Positions 44,492 through 54,594 of a stretch of DNA of 64,000 nt are shown one piece after another. Where the stretch lies: the NCBI RefSeq assembly GCF_016937655.1, contig NZ_JAFHKL010000004.1:186001-250000 (forward strand). Direction: 5' to 3'. Both the position numbers and the translations under genes were made by a program. The DNA comes from Chromobacterium alkanivorans. GTDB taxonomy: Bacteria > Pseudomonadota > Gammaproteobacteria > Burkholderiales > Chromobacteriaceae. A model generated the notes under the pieces. That model was not told where the DNA came from. It was given only the letters and a program-made list of their open reading frames with translations, and made no database searches. Numbering within the stretch: position 1 is the first letter of the stretch; each line of letters begins with the position of its first letter.

Positions 44492-45087
44492 CAGCCGCCG
44501 TCCTTTACGTCCAGCTTGACCCAGTCGGACGACAGCGACCAGTCCGCCGAGCCCAGCGCGTTCAGCTGGAAGGGTTTGGGCAGTTCGCCGATGTCCAGCA
44601 ACAGCCGCACCTGGCCGGCCACGCGCCCCGAGGCGCGCGGATCCAGGGTTCCGGCATTGAGCACGCGCCAGCCCTGGATGGCGCCCACCGCGCCCAGCGC
44701 TTCGCGCAGGGTGGGATAGTAATTGGAAAGACCGCCGATGGTGACGCGGTAACGGTTGGTCAGCGACTGGTAGGACAGCTTGAAGCCTAGCTGGGCGTGC
44801 GGATCGAACCACTCGCTGAAATTCAGATAGTAAGCGGTCAAACGCGGCTTGGTCAGCTGGAACTCCAGCCGGAACGGCAGCACCACGCCCTGTTCCAGCG
44901 CGTCGCTGAGACTGGGCGTCAAGCGCGTCTGAAACCGGGTGCTGACGGACAGCTGGCCGTCGGCCGTCACCTCGGCCTCAGCCCGACGCGAGCTGATGGT
45001 TTCGGCCTGCGCCGCCATGGCGAGGCCGGCCAGCAAACACAGCAGCAGGCTAACGTTTTTCAAGCAACGCGTAATAAAAGCCGTCAT
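44491..45087 (-). CDS. DUF4390 periplasmic protein
   Basis: 198 residues from the ATG at 45087. A signal peptide (LKNVSLLLCLLAGLAMAAQA) is followed by the DUF4390 pattern (LEQGVVLPFRLEFQLTKPR, FSEWFDP, QSLTNRYRV). It is found between rsmB and ntrY in many betaproteobacteria, and may act with the sensor, but this is inference. Its start lies inside the last 38 bases of rsmB. A GTG at 45096 is an alternative start. Confidence 0.85.
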   Translation of the reverse strand: MTAFITRCLKNVSLLLCLLAGLAMAAQAETISSRRAEAEVTADGQLSVSTRFQTRLTPSLSDALEQGVVLPFRLEFQLTKPRLTAYYLNFSEWFDPHAQLGFKLSYQSLTNRYRVTIGGLSNYYPTLREALGAVGAIQGWRVLNAGTLDPRASGRVAGQVRLLLDIGELPKPFQLNALGSADWSLSSDWVKLDVKDGG

Positions 45088-46300
45088 GACGCTCACAAGG
45101 AAGCAACTGCTCCTGTCTCAGGCACGCGGCATCCGCATGGCGTTTCAGAAAGGAGTCGAGCTGTTGCTGATTCTCTTCGGGGAAAATGGAGCACGTAGCG
45201 TAAAGCATTTTGCCGCCGGAGGCGAGCAAAGGCCACAGCGCGTCGGCCATTGCGGCCTGCTGCACGCCCAGCGCAGCGAAATCGCCGGGGCGGCGCAGCC
45301 ACTTGATGTCCGGGTGGCGGCGCACCACGCCGCTGGCGGAACAGGGCACGTCGGCGAGGATGCGGTCGAAGGGCCGGCCGTCCCACCAGCCGTCCGGCTG
45401 GCCGGCGTCGGCCGCATGCAGCCGCGCGGTCGCGCCGATGCGCTCCAGATTGTCGGCCACGCGCTGCAGCCGCTGCTCGTCGATGTCCAGCGCGGTCACC
45501 TCCACGTCGGCGCTCTCCAGGATATGGCCGGTCTTGCCGCCGGGCGCGGCGCAGGCGTCCAGCACCCGCTGGCCGGCGCGCAGGTCCAGCCAATGCGCGG
45601 CCTGCTGCGCGCCCCAGTCCTGCACCGAGACTTCGCCGTCGGCGAAGCCCGGCAAGTCTCGCACATTGACCGGCCGCGCCAGTCGGATGGAACCGCCGTC
45701 CAGCACCTCGCCGTCCAGGCCGGCGGCGCGCAGCCGCTCCAGATAGGCCGCGGCGTCGCCATGGCGGCGGTTGACGCGCAAAGTCATCGGCGGATGGCCG
45801 TTGTCGGCGTCCAGCACGGCTTGCCAGGCGTCGGGGTAAGCGCGCTGCAAGCCCTTGATCCACCACAGCGGGTGGTTGAAGCTGGCCTCAATGTCCTTTT
45901 CCGCCGCCCGTTCCAGCGCCGCGCGCTGACGCAGGAAGTTGCGCAGCACTCCGTTGACCAGGCCCTTGAAATTGCCCTTGGCCAGCCGGCTGGCCAGGGT
46001 CACCGCCTCGTTCACCACCGCGTACTCGGCGGCGCGGGTGTGCTGCAATTGATAGAAAGCCACGATCAGCACCCGCTCCAGCACCGGCTCGGGCAAGGGC
46101 TTGGCCACCAATTGGCGCAAGTAAAAACGCAGCCGCGCCAGATGGCGCAGGCTGCCGTAGGCCAGATCCTGCAAAGCGCCGCGCTCGGACGGCGTCAACT
46201 CCGGCGCCTTGCGTTGAGCCTCGGCCAGCGCCTCGGTCAGATTGGTTCCGGATTCGACGCGCAACAGAATGTTGGCGGCCAATTGCTGAATATGATGCAT
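45050..46300 (-). CDS. rsmB: 16S rRNA m5C967 methyltransferase RsmB
   Basis: 416 residues. The N-terminal NusB-like domain (GVLRNFLRQRAALERA, AVVNEAVTLASRLA) precedes the Rossmann methyltransferase with VLDACAAPGGKTGHIL, ADVPCSASGVVRRHPDIKWLR and the catalytic-cysteine motif YATCSIFPEEN. It methylates C967 of 16S rRNA with SAM. The def-fmt-htpX-rsmB order is typical. It starts after a hairpin following htpX and ends 38 bases past the DUF4390 start. Confidence 0.95.
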   Translation of the reverse strand: MHHIQQLAANILLRVESGTNLTEALAEAQRKAPELTPSERGALQDLAYGSLRHLARLRFYLRQLVAKPLPEPVLERVLIVAFYQLQHTRAAEYAVVNEAVTLASRLAKGNFKGLVNGVLRNFLRQRAALERAAEKDIEASFNHPLWWIKGLQRAYPDAWQAVLDADNGHPPMTLRVNRRHGDAAAYLERLRAAGLDGEVLDGGSIRLARPVNVRDLPGFADGEVSVQDWGAQQAAHWLDLRAGQRVLDACAAPGGKTGHILESADVEVTALDIDEQRLQRVADNLERIGATARLHAADAGQPDGWWDGRPFDRILADVPCSASGVVRRHPDIKWLRRPGDFAALGVQQAAMADALWPLLASGGKMLYATCSIFPEENQQQLDSFLKRHADAACLRQEQLLPCERHDGFYYALLEKR

Positions 46301-46329
46301 GGGTGCTTTCTATCAAACCATAACAAACA

Positions 46330-46353
46330 GGCCAATGCCGTCCGGCATTGGCC
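46330..46353 (-). terminator. hairpin between htpX and rsmB
   Basis: GGCCAATGCCG (46330-46340) and CGGCATTGGCC (46343-46353) form an 11-bp stem. On the minus strand the tail is CTGTTTGTT, so termination may be partial. Confidence 0.55.
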
Positions 46354-46396
46354 TTGCGCGATCCAGGCGGCGCGGCGGCCGCCCGACGCCCTTCAA

Positions 46397-47254
46397 TTAA
46401 TATACGCCGCGCGCCATCGCCTGCAGCCGTTCGATGCGGTCCGCGGTCTGCGGGTGAGTGCGGAACAGATCCCCCATCCCGCCGCCGCCGGACAGCGGGT
46501 TGATGATCATCATCTGCGCGGTTTCCGGATGCGCCTCGGCGGTGGGCATCACGATGCCCTGCGCATAGTACTCGATCTTCTGCAGCGCGGAAGCCAAGGC
46601 CAGCGGATCGCCGGAAATCTCGGCGCCGCCGCGGTCGGCCTCGAATTCGCGCGCGCGCGAAATCGCCATCTGTATCAGGCTGGCCGCCAGCGGCGCCAAC
46701 AGGGCGATGGCCAGGCGCGGCAGCAAGCCCACCGGCTGGCCGTTCTCGTCCCGGCCGCCAAAGAACATGGCGAAGTTGGCCAGCGCGGAAATCGCGCCGG
46801 CCATGGTGGCGGAAAGGGTGGAGATCAAGGTGTCGCGATGCTGGACATGGGCCAGTTCATGCGCCATCACCCCGCGCAGCTCGCGGTAGTCCAGCAGGCG
46901 CATGATGCCGCTGGTGGCGGCCACCGCCGCGTGTTCGGGACTGCGGCCGGTGGCGAAGGCGTTGGGCTGCTCCTCGTGGATCACGTAAACGCGCGGCATA
47001 GGCAGGCCGGCGCGCTGCGCCAGTTCCGCCACCATGCCGTAGAACTCCGGCGCGCTCTGGGCGTCCACTTCCTGCGCGTTGTACATGCGCAGCACCATCT
47101 GGTCGGAATTCCACCAAGCGTAAACATTCATCGCCCCGCCGAACAACAGGGCCAGAATCATGCCGCTCTTGCCGCCTATCATGCCGCCGATCACGGCGAA
47201 CAGCGCCAGAATCGCCGCCATCAGCAAGGTGGTCTTGAACCAGTTGTCCGTCAT
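46397..47254 (-). CDS. htpX: membrane zinc metalloprotease HtpX
   Basis: 285 residues. Two N-terminal membrane segments ([36 protein letters not shown]), the zinc motif [10 protein letters not shown] (HExxH), a second membrane pair, and the third ligand Glu in [10 protein letters not shown]. It degrades misfolded inner-membrane proteins on the cytoplasmic side. Placed between fmt and rsmB as in many betaproteobacteria. A loop with GGGGMGDLF precedes the C-terminal [12 protein letters not shown] signature. Confidence 0.95.
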   Translation of the reverse strand: MTDNWFKTTLLMAAILALFAVIGGMIGGKSGMILALLFGGAMNVYAWWNSDQMVLRMYNAQEVDAQSAPEFYGMVAELAQRAGLPMPRVYVIHEEQPNAFATGRSPEHAAVAATSGIMRLLDYRELRGVMAHELAHVQHRDTLISTLSATMAGAISALANFAMFFGGRDENGQPVGLLPRLAIALLAPLAASLIQMAISRAREFEADRGGAEISGDPLALASALQKIEYYAQGIVMPTAEAHPETAQMMIINPLSGGGGMGDLFRTHPQTADRIERLQAMARGVY

Positions 47255-47291
47255 TGCCCGCTACCCTTCCCTCTCGCCTCAGTCAATCCGA

Positions 47292-48212
47292 TCACTCGCC
47301 CAGCCGCGCGCCAACCAGTTGGCCTCTGCCGGCGACGAAGTCGCGCGCGGCCAGCCGCTTGCCGCCGGCCGCCTGCAACACCGTCAGCCGCACCAGGCCG
47401 GCGCCGCAGCCCACCAGCACGCCGTCCGCGTCCGCGGCGACGACCAGCCCCGGCTCGGCCTGCCCGGCTTCCGCGCCGGCCATCCACAGTTTCAGCGCTT
47501 CGCCGGCCAGCAGCGTATGCGCGCCGGGCGCCGGGTTGTAGGCGCGGATGGCCCGCGCCACCTCTTCCGCCGGCAGGCTCCAGTCCACCAGCGCCTCGGC
47601 CTTGCTCAGCTTCTGCGCGTAAGTGACGCCCGCCTCCGGCTGCTTGACCGGCTGAATCGTCTCCAGTCCGGCCAGCGTGGCGACGATGGCGCGCGCGCCC
47701 TCCACTGCCAGCTTGTCGTGCAGCGTGGCGCCGGTCTCGTCGGCGGCGATGGCCACCGGATGGATAGACAGCATGTCGCCGGTGTCCAGGCCCACGTCCA
47801 TCTGCATGATGGTGATGCCGGTTTCGGCGTCTCCGGCCAGGATGGCGCGCTGTATCGGCGCCGCGCCGCGCCAGCGCGGCAGCAGCGAGGCGTGGATGTT
47901 CAGACAGCCGCGCGCGGGAATGTCCAGCACCGCCTGCGGCAGGATCAGCCCGTAAGCGGCCACCACCATCAGCTCGGCGCCGATGTCGCGCAGCATTTGC
48001 TGAGCTTCCTCGTTGCGCAAGGACGCCGGCTGCTCCACGCGCAAGCCGTGCTCCAGCGCCACTTCCTTGACCGGACTGGGCTTCAATTTCATGCCGCGGC
48101 CGGCCGGACGGTCCGGCTGGGTCAGCACCAGGGCGATTTCATGGCCGGCGGCGATCAACTCGCGCAGCGCGGCGGCGGCAAACTCCGGCGTACCGGCAAA
48201 GATCAATTTCAT
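47292..48212 (-). CDS. fmt: methionyl-tRNA formyltransferase
   Basis: 306 residues. It formylates Met-tRNAi with 10-formyl-THF. Visible motifs: FAGTPEFAA at the N-terminus, [20 protein letters not shown], and the catalytic [16 protein letters not shown] (Asn-His-Asp region NIHASLLP, then [18 protein letters not shown]). The C-terminal domain has the usual WMAGAEAGQ. 37 bases downstream of def; the pair processes the start of every protein. Confidence 0.96.
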   Translation of the reverse strand: MKLIFAGTPEFAAAALRELIAAGHEIALVLTQPDRPAGRGMKLKPSPVKEVALEHGLRVEQPASLRNEEAQQMLRDIGAELMVVAAYGLILPQAVLDIPARGCLNIHASLLPRWRGAAPIQRAILAGDAETGITIMQMDVGLDTGDMLSIHPVAIAADETGATLHDKLAVEGARAIVATLAGLETIQPVKQPEAGVTYAQKLSKAEALVDWSLPAEEVARAIRAYNPAPGAHTLLAGEALKLWMAGAEAGQAEPGLVVAADADGVLVGCGAGLVRLTVLQAAGGKRLAARDFVAGRGQLVGARLGE

Positions 48213-48249
48213 TCAAACCATTCCGGACGGGGCGCCCACGGCGCCGTCG

Positions 48250-48753
48250 TCACATATTCTGTTTTTCACGCTTTTTCAGCTTGGTCTTGATGCGGGTCTG
48301 CTTCATCTGCGACAGGTATTCGACAAACACCTTGCCGTCCAGATGGTCGATCTCGTGCTGGATGCAGATCGCCAGCAGGCCGTCGGCCTCCAGCTCGAAC
48401 GGCTTGCCGTTGCGGTCCAGCGCGCGCACCTTAACGCGTTCGGCGCGGGTCACCTTGTCGTAGATGCCGGGCACGGACAGACAGCCCTCTTCGTACACCG
48501 TCTCGCCGTCCTTGCTCAGAATTTCCGGGTTGATGAACACGCGGCGCTCGTTCCGCTCTTCGGAAATGTCCATCACCACCAGGCGGTGGTGGAAATCGAC
48601 CTGGGTCGCGGCCAGGCCGATGCCTTTGGCTTCGTACATGGTCTCGAACATATTGTCGATCTGAGTCTGCAAGGCCTCGTCGAAGACCTCCACCGGTTTG
48701 GCCACGGTGTGCAGCCGTTCATCCGGGTAATGCAAAATATTCAACAATGCCAT
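48250..48753 (-). CDS. def: peptide deformylase
   Basis: 167 residues. It removes the N-formyl group from new proteins. The three family motifs are present: [19 protein letters not shown] and [11 protein letters not shown], with metal ligands Cys in the second and His pair in the third. It is divergent from the LysM protein gene. It leads the conserved def-fmt block. Confidence 0.96.
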   Translation of the reverse strand: MALLNILHYPDERLHTVAKPVEVFDEALQTQIDNMFETMYEAKGIGLAATQVDFHHRLVVMDISEERNERRVFINPEILSKDGETVYEEGCLSVPGIYDKVTRAERVKVRALDRNGKPFELEADGLLAICIQHEIDHLDGKVFVEYLSQMKQTRIKTKLKKREKQNM

Positions 48754-48901
48754 CGGATTTAATGACTCCCCATCGTTTCATTCACTCATCAAGTTGTCGT
48801 ATCGCGATCGGCACGCCGATAATAGACATGTTCGAAACGCGATTCCTTGTATGCGGGCCACCCCGCAGGTGTCCGTCCACCTTCATATTGGGGCATTTCC
48901 C

Positions 48902-49936
48902 ATGCGTAAAAGCATTATATCCTTCGCCTTGGCCCTCGGGCTCGCCGCGCCCGCCTTCGCCGCCGACCTCCAGTTGAAGGCTGACGCGCCCAGCCGCTAC
49001 ACCGTGAAGCGCGGCGACACGCTGTGGAGCATCTCCGGACGCTATCTGAACAGCCCCTGGAAGTGGCCGCGGCTGTGGCGGATGAACCAGGGCGAAATCA
49101 GGAACCCGCACTGGATCTATCCGGGCGACGTGCTGGCGCTGGACTACGTGGACGGCCAACCGCGGCTGTCGCTGGCGCGCGGCGCGCAGCGCGAAGTCAA
49201 ACTGTCGCCGCAGGCCCGCGCCGAGACGCTGGACCAGGCGGTGGCCAGCATCCCCGCCTCGGCGATCGAGCCCTTCCTCAAACGGCCGCTGGTGGTGGAC
49301 ATGGCGCAGTTCCTGCAGTCGCCCAAGCTGATCGCCGGGCCGGAGGAGCATCTAACCGTCGCCACCGGAGACCGCGTCTACGCCACCGGCGTCAACGAGG
49401 CCGGCACCTGGCAGGCTTACCGGCTGGGCAAGCCGCTGCTAGACCCGGACACCAAGAAGGTGCTGGGCGTGGAGGCGACTTACAGCGGCGATCTGACCGC
49501 GGACAAGCCTCAGGGCGAAGTCCAGACTCTGAAAGTCCGGAGCGTCAGCGAGGAAATCCTGGTGGGCGACCACCTGATGCGCGCGCCGCTGCAAAACTTC
49601 AACAACTACGCGCCGCACCCGGCCGACGCCCATCTGAGCGGCAAGGTGGTCTCGGTCTACAACGGCGTGGACGGCGCGGCCCAATACTCTACTATTGTAC
49701 TCAATCTGGGCCAGTCGCAGGGCGTCGAAAACGGCCATGTGTTCGGCCTGTTCAAAAAAGGACGCCCGCTGGAAATCAAGGACGAACAGGGCAAGCGCAC
49801 GGTGACGCTGCCGGCGGAACGCGCCGGCAACGCCTTCGTCTACCGCGTGTTCGACAAAGTCTCCTACGCGCTGGTGCTGGACAGCCGCGGGCCGATCTAC
49901 GTGGGCGACGGCGTGGCCAGCCCCGAACAGGAATGA
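48902..49936 (+). CDS. LysM-domain periplasmic/envelope protein
   Basis: 344 residues. A signal peptide (IISFALALGLAAPAFA) is followed by a LysM domain (about residues 32-80, YTVKRGDTLWSISGRYL, WKWPRLWRMNQ, WIYPGDVLAL), then a long uncharacterised region. LysM domains bind peptidoglycan. The stop overlaps the dprA start by four bases (ATGA), so the two are coupled. The position upstream of dprA is usual in betaproteobacteria, but no shared role is proven. Start at 48902 has GGGG upstream; an in-frame extension to 48794 was rejected. Confidence 0.88.
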   Translation: MRKSIISFALALGLAAPAFAADLQLKADAPSRYTVKRGDTLWSISGRYLNSPWKWPRLWRMNQGEIRNPHWIYPGDVLALDYVDGQPRLSLARGAQREVKLSPQARAETLDQAVASIPASAIEPFLKRPLVVDMAQFLQSPKLIAGPEEHLTVATGDRVYATGVNEAGTWQAYRLGKPLLDPDTKKVLGVEATYSGDLTADKPQGEVQTLKVRSVSEEILVGDHLMRAPLQNFNNYAPHPADAHLSGKVVSVYNGVDGAAQYSTIVLNLGQSQGVENGHVFGLFKKGRPLEIKDEQGKRTVTLPAERAGNAFVYRVFDKVSYALVLDSRGPIYVGDGVASPEQE

Positions 49937-51012
49937 AGGCTCCGCCGCACGACTGGCTGTTGCTGGCTCTGACCCCCGGCATCGGCCCGGCCGGCTTTTT
50001 GCGGCTGATCGACGCCTTCGGCGGCGCCGACGCCGCCTTGAACGCCAACAGCCGCCAGACCGAGCCCTTGATCGGCAAAGAAGCGGCCGAAGCCCTGCGA
50101 CGGCGCGAGGCCGCCGCCTCCGCCGAGGCGGCGCTGGAATGGGCGCAGGCGCCGGGCTGCCAGCTGCTGTCCTTGCTGGACGACGATTATCCGCCGCAAC
50201 TGGCCGAATCCAACTCGCCGCCGCCACTGCTGTTCGCCCGCGGCCGGCGCGAACTGCTGGCCGAACCCATGCTCGCCATCGTGGGCAGCCGCGCCGCCAC
50301 GCCGCAGGGCAGGCAGAACGCCGAGAGCTTTGCCGGCGAACTGGCCGAGCACGGCTATTGCATCGTCAGCGGCATGGCCAGCGGCATCGACGCCGCCGCC
50401 CATCACGGCGCCTTGCCCCAGACCGCCTCCACCATCGCCGTGGTCGGCACCGGCATCGACCGCGTCTACCCGGCCGGCAACCGCCAGCTGGCGCACCGCA
50501 TCGCCGAGGAAGGCCTGATCCTGTCCGAGTTCGCGCTGGGCATGGGGCCGCTGGCCGGCCATTTTCCGCGCCGCAACCGCATCATCGCCGGCCTCAGCCG
50601 CGGCTGTCTGGTGGCGGAGGCCAACACCGGCTCCGGCTCGCTGATCACCGCGCGGCTGGCGATGGAGAACAATCGCGAAGTGATGGCCATCCCCGGCTCC
50701 ATCCACAATCCGCAGTCCCGCGGCTGTCACCGGCTGATCAAGGACGGCGCCAAACTGGTGGAAACCGTGGACGACGTGCTGGACGAAGTGGGCAGGCTGC
50801 AGCGCAAGCGCCCCCTCGCCAAGCCGGCGGCCCCCGCTGCGGAATCGCCGCTGCTTGAAGCCATGGGATTCGACCCCATCAGTATGGATGCGCTTTCGAC
50901 CACGCTCGGGTTGACTGTGGGGGAGCTTTACGCGATGCTGCTCGAACTTGAGCTGGCCGGCCTGGTGGCCAGCCATCCCGGCGGGCTTTTCCAGCGCCTG
51001 AAACCGGGCTGA
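49933..51012 (+). CDS. dprA: DNA-processing protein DprA
   Basis: 359 residues. The Rossmann-like core has LAIVGSRAATPQGRQNAESFAGELAEHGYCIVSGMASGIDAAAHHGAL, VVGTGIDRVYPAGN and GPLAGHFPRRNRIIAGLSRGCLVAEA. A C-terminal winged-helix part (MDALSTTLGLTVGELYAMLLELELAG) is present. It loads RecA on incoming single-stranded DNA in natural transformation. Competence in this host is not implied by this gene alone. Confidence 0.95.
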   Translation: MKAPPHDWLLLALTPGIGPAGFLRLIDAFGGADAALNANSRQTEPLIGKEAAEALRRREAAASAEAALEWAQAPGCQLLSLLDDDYPPQLAESNSPPPLLFARGRRELLAEPMLAIVGSRAATPQGRQNAESFAGELAEHGYCIVSGMASGIDAAAHHGALPQTASTIAVVGTGIDRVYPAGNRQLAHRIAEEGLILSEFALGMGPLAGHFPRRNRIIAGLSRGCLVAEANTGSGSLITARLAMENNREVMAIPGSIHNPQSRGCHRLIKDGAKLVETVDDVLDEVGRLQRKRPLAKPAAPAAESPLLEAMGFDPISMDALSTTLGLTVGELYAMLLELELAGLVASHPGGLFQRLKPG

Positions 51013-51046
51013 ACCGCGTTAACCCGCACTTTAAGAAGATAGATTG

Positions 51047-51505
51047 ATGTTTGACGTACTCGCCTTCCTGTTTGAACAATTCCGCGATCCGGACGCTTTC
51101 GGCGACCGCGGCGCGCTGATGCGCCAATTGGAGGCCGCCGGTTTCGAGGACGAGGAGATCAACGACGCGCTGGATTGGCTGGACGGCATCAGCGGTCTGG
51201 ACGACAGCGGCTACGTCGGCGCCAACGAAGCCAGCGGCATGCGCGTTTACGCCGAAGACGAACTGGAGCACCTGCCCGCCGACGTGCGCGGCCTGCTGCA
51301 GTTCCTGGAGGACCACGGCGCCTTGACGCCCGCTCAGCGCGAAATGGTCATCGACCGCCTGATGGAGCTGCACGGCGACGACATCAACGTCGGCAGCGCC
51401 AAGCTGGTGGCCTTAATGGTGTTGTGGGCGCAACAGGCGGAACTGCCCATTCTGCTGGGCGAGGCGCTGTTGGATGCCGTGCATGGCGAACCCACCATGC
51501 AATGA
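51047..51505 (+). CDS. smg: Smg family protein
   Basis: 152 residues (MFDVLAFLFEQFRDPDAFGDRGALMRQLEAAGFEDEEINDALDWLD; later EMVIDRLMEL). Smg/DUF494 proteins lie between dprA and topA in many gammaproteobacteria and betaproteobacteria; function unknown. The start ATG at 51047 was chosen over a TTG at 51044. AAGAAG lies upstream. A strong terminator follows. Confidence 0.92.
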   Translation: MFDVLAFLFEQFRDPDAFGDRGALMRQLEAAGFEDEEINDALDWLDGISGLDDSGYVGANEASGMRVYAEDELEHLPADVRGLLQFLEDHGALTPAQREMVIDRLMELHGDDINVGSAKLVALMVLWAQQAELPILLGEALLDAVHGEPTMQ

Positions 51506-51568
51506 CTTGTCAGCCTCATGGAGCGGGCTTAACATGCCGCCCTTGGCCGCCGGTGCCGGCGGCCGATC

Positions 51569-51598
51569 CAAGAGCGCTCTTGCGCTCTTGTTTTATTT
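51569..51598 (+). terminator. terminator of the dprA-smg transcript
   Basis: CAAGAGCGC (51569-51577), TCTT loop, GCGCTCTTG (51582-51590), followed by TTTTATTT. Confidence 0.88.
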
Positions 51599-51771
51599 GA
51601 CGAATATATTTTCTGTCGACGCGAAATTTTTCAGGGTGAAGCCTTCATCCTCCTTGTCGACGGGAACGCAGCAGCCCACGCACGGGCCTGGCGACCTTCT
51701 GCCGCGCGGCAGAAACGCCCGGACCGGACGGATCGGCCGGCATGCCGGCGATTGCACATAGAAAAGATAAT

Positions 51772-54072
51772 ATGCCCACCAGTCTCTTGATCGTCGAATC
51801 GCCTTCCAAGGCGAAAACGCTGAAGAAATACCTAGGCCCTGACTTTGAAGTCCTGGCCTCCTACGGCCATGTGCGCGATCTGGTGCCCAAGAACGGCGCA
51901 GTGGACCCTGAAAAAGGGTTCGCGATGAAATACCAGCTGATCGCGCGCAACAGCAAACACGTCGACGCCATCGTCAAAGCGGTGGGCGACGCCGAACACA
52001 TCTATCTGGCGACTGACCCGGACCGCGAAGGCGAGGCCATTTCCTGGCATCTGGTGCAGATCCTCAACGGCAAGAAGCTGCTGAAAAACAAGACCGCCCA
52101 GCGCGTGGTCTTCCACGAGATCACCAAGAACGCGGTGCTGGAAGCGATCCAGAACCCGCGCGAAATCGCGCAGAACCTGGTGGACGCGCAGCAGACCCGC
52201 CGCGCGCTGGACTACCTGGTGGGCTTCAATCTGTCGCCGCTGCTGTGGAAGAAGATCCGCCGCGGCCTGTCCGCCGGCCGAGTGCAGAGCCCCGCGCTTC
52301 GGCTGATCTGCGAGCGCGAGAACGAAATCCGCGCCTTCGTCGAGCAGGAATACTGGTCGGTGCATCTGGACAGCCACAAGGGCCGCACCAAGTTCGGCGC
52401 CAAGCTGACCTCGATGGCCGGCAAGAAGCTGGAACAGTTCGACATCCCCAACGAGGCCGAGCAGGCCAGCGTGCTGGCGCGGCTGGAAGGCCACCCGGCG
52501 GTGGTCAGCAGCATCGAGAAGAAAAAGAAATCGCGCAGCCCGGCCGCGCCGTTCACCACCTCCACGCTGCAGCAGGAAGCCGTGCGCAAGCTGGGCATGA
52601 CCACCGACCGCACCATGCGCACCGCGCAGCAGCTGTACGAGGGCATAGACATCGGCCAGGGCACCGTCGGCCTGATCACCTATATGCGTACCGACTCGGT
52701 GGCGCTGGCGGGCGAGGCGGTGGAGGAAATCCGCGGCTACATCGGCCTTAAATTCGACGGCGACTACCTGCCCAAGAACCCGGTGGCCTACAAGAACAAG
52801 TCCAAGAACGCCCAGGAAGCGCACGAGGCGATCCGCCCCACGTCCATCCTGCGCACCCCGGACATGGTCAAGCCCTTCCTGACCTCGGACCAGTTCAAGC
52901 TCTACGACATGGTCTGGAAGCGGACCCTGGCCTGCCAGATGGCGCCGGCCAAGTTCGACACCACCAGCATAGACATCGCCGTCGGCGAAGGCGTGTTCCG
53001 CGCCACCGGCCAGGTGCAGACCTTCGCCGGCTTCCTCGCCGTGTACGAGGAAGACGTCGACGACGCCGAGGACGAGGACAACGCCAAGCTGCCGCTGCTG
53101 GAAGAGGGCGAGACCCTGCCGGTGGACAAGCTCTACGGCACCCAGCACTTCACCCAGCCGCCGCCGCGTTACTCGGAAGCCTCGCTGGTGAAGGCTTTGG
53201 AAGAGTTCGGCATCGGCCGGCCGTCCACCTACGCCAGCATCATCTCGACGCTGAAGGACCGCGAATACGTGGTACTGGACAAGAAGCGCTTCCAGCCCAC
53301 CGACACCGGCGACATCGTCAACAAATTCCTGACCGAACACTTCGCGCAGTACGTGGACTACAACTTCACCGCCAAGCTGGAAAATCAGCTGGATGAAGTG
53401 GCCAACGGCCAGCGCGAGTGGGTGCCGGTGATGGACAGCTTCTGGAAGAACTTCTCCAAGCAGATCGCGGAGAAGGAAAGCATCTCCCGCGCCGAGGTCA
53501 CCACCGAGAGCCTGGACGAAGCCTGTCCAAAATGCAGCAAGCCGCTGTCCATCAAGTTCGGCAAGCGCGGTCGCTTCATCGCCTGCACCGGCTATCCGGA
53601 CTGCGATTACACCCGCAATATCGGCGAAACCGCCGAACAGGCGGCGGAAGAGGCGGAAGCCCCGACGGTGATCGAGGGCCGCAGCTGCCCGGAATGCGGC
53701 GGCGAACTGCACATCAAGAAGGGCCGCTACGGCAAGTTCATCGGCTGCGCCAACTATCCTAAGTGCAAGCACATCGAGCCTCTGGAGAAGCCGCGCGAAA
53801 CCGGCGTGGAATGCCCGGAGTGCAAGGCCGGCCAGCTGATCGAACGCAAGAGCCGCTACGGCAAGCTGTTCTACAGCTGCAACACCTACCCCAAGTGCAA
53901 ATACGCCACCTGGAATCCGCCGGTGGCCGAGCCCTGCCCCAAGTGCAACTGGCCGATCCTGACCATCAAGACCACCAAGCGCCGCGGCACCGAGAAAGTC
54001 TGCCCGCAGAAGGAATGCGGCTATAGCGAGGTGATCGCGCCGCCGGAAGGCAAGGAAGCCGAACCGGCTTAA
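51772..54072 (+). CDS. topA: DNA topoisomerase I (type IA)
   Basis: 766 residues. The Toprim domain starts LLIVESPSKAKTLKKYLG, with the DxD metal site in ATDPDREGEA. The catalytic Tyr304 is in GLITYMRTDS, and QxxRRxLDYLVGFN is the strand-passage signature. Four Cys4 zinc-ribbon modules close the protein (CPKCSKPLSIKF, CPECGGELHIKK, CPECKAGQLIER, CPKCNWPILTIK). It relaxes negative supercoils. The start at 51772 was taken because upstream in-frame codons lie outside the conserved N-terminus; the ribosome site is weak. Confidence 0.97.
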   Translation: MPTSLLIVESPSKAKTLKKYLGPDFEVLASYGHVRDLVPKNGAVDPEKGFAMKYQLIARNSKHVDAIVKAVGDAEHIYLATDPDREGEAISWHLVQILNGKKLLKNKTAQRVVFHEITKNAVLEAIQNPREIAQNLVDAQQTRRALDYLVGFNLSPLLWKKIRRGLSAGRVQSPALRLICERENEIRAFVEQEYWSVHLDSHKGRTKFGAKLTSMAGKKLEQFDIPNEAEQASVLARLEGHPAVVSSIEKKKKSRSPAAPFTTSTLQQEAVRKLGMTTDRTMRTAQQLYEGIDIGQGTVGLITYMRTDSVALAGEAVEEIRGYIGLKFDGDYLPKNPVAYKNKSKNAQEAHEAIRPTSILRTPDMVKPFLTSDQFKLYDMVWKRTLACQMAPAKFDTTSIDIAVGEGVFRATGQVQTFAGFLAVYEEDVDDAEDEDNAKLPLLEEGETLPVDKLYGTQHFTQPPPRYSEASLVKALEEFGIGRPSTYASIISTLKDREYVVLDKKRFQPTDTGDIVNKFLTEHFAQYVDYNFTAKLENQLDEVANGQREWVPVMDSFWKNFSKQIAEKESISRAEVTTESLDEACPKCSKPLSIKFGKRGRFIACTGYPDCDYTRNIGETAEQAAEEAEAPTVIEGRSCPECGGELHIKKGRYGKFIGCANYPKCKHIEPLEKPRETGVECPECKAGQLIERKSRYGKLFYSCNTYPKCKYATWNPPVAEPCPKCNWPILTIKTTKRRGTEKVCPQKECGYSEVIAPPEGKEAEPA

Positions 54073-54092
54073 GCCGGCCGCGCTTGCGACGA

Positions 54093-54127
54093 CAGCCCTG
54101 CACGGCAAGACCGCGCAGGGCTGTTTT
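54093..54127 (+). terminator. terminator of topA
   Basis: CAGCCCTGC (54093-54101) pairs with GCAGGGCTG (54115-54123), followed by TTTT. Confidence 0.8.
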
Positions 54128-54169
54128 CATTGAAGGGGAAGATGGACGGGACTTGCCCCAAACACCGGA

Positions 54170-54550
54170 TCAGCCGGTCGGCGGCTCCTTGAGCCGGCGC
54201 GCCGCCTCGGCTTCGCGAATTTCCCTGCCCAGAAAGTAATTGAGCGCGGTGCGCAGCACCGCGATGGCACCCAGCTTGCCGATCTGGTCCCAACTGGGCG
54301 CCACCGCTGTGGACAGAATATCCGCCGCCAGTTGCAACTCCAGCGCCAGCGCCAGGAAGCGGGCGAAGCTGAGCCGCACCTGGTTGTAATCGTCATGGTT
54401 GGCGCTGAGGCAGCGGCGAACATAGCGGACGCCCAGGGCCAGAATGCCTACGCCTATCACCAGCGCGCCCAGCGCCTCCACGCCCAGCTTGAGCCAGAGC
54501 ACGATGTTCAACACCCACTCCTCGACTCCGGATTCCACTGGCGACATCAT
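54170..54550 (-). CDS. DUF1622 family membrane protein
   Basis: 126 residues. Two or three hydrophobic segments (LKLGVEALGALVIGVGILALG; FLALALELQLAADILSTAV; LGAIAVLRTALNYFLGREI) with the DUF1622 pattern YVRRCLSANHDDYNQVRLSFARFLALALELQLAADI. Function unknown. Starts with adjacent ATG codons at 54550. It is 45 bases from dgkA on the same strand and may be co-transcribed. Confidence 0.85.
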   Translation of the reverse strand: MMSPVESGVEEWVLNIVLWLKLGVEALGALVIGVGILALGVRYVRRCLSANHDDYNQVRLSFARFLALALELQLAADILSTAVAPSWDQIGKLGAIAVLRTALNYFLGREIREAEAARRLKEPPTG

Positions 54551-54594
54551 CGGACGGCTCCCTCTTGGTTCAGGCAGCCGTCACCATACCCGCT

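Noticed and set aside
51832-54108. 758-residue minus-strand frame opposite topA
   Set aside because: Shadow frame; topA carries all catalytic motifs and zinc ribbons.
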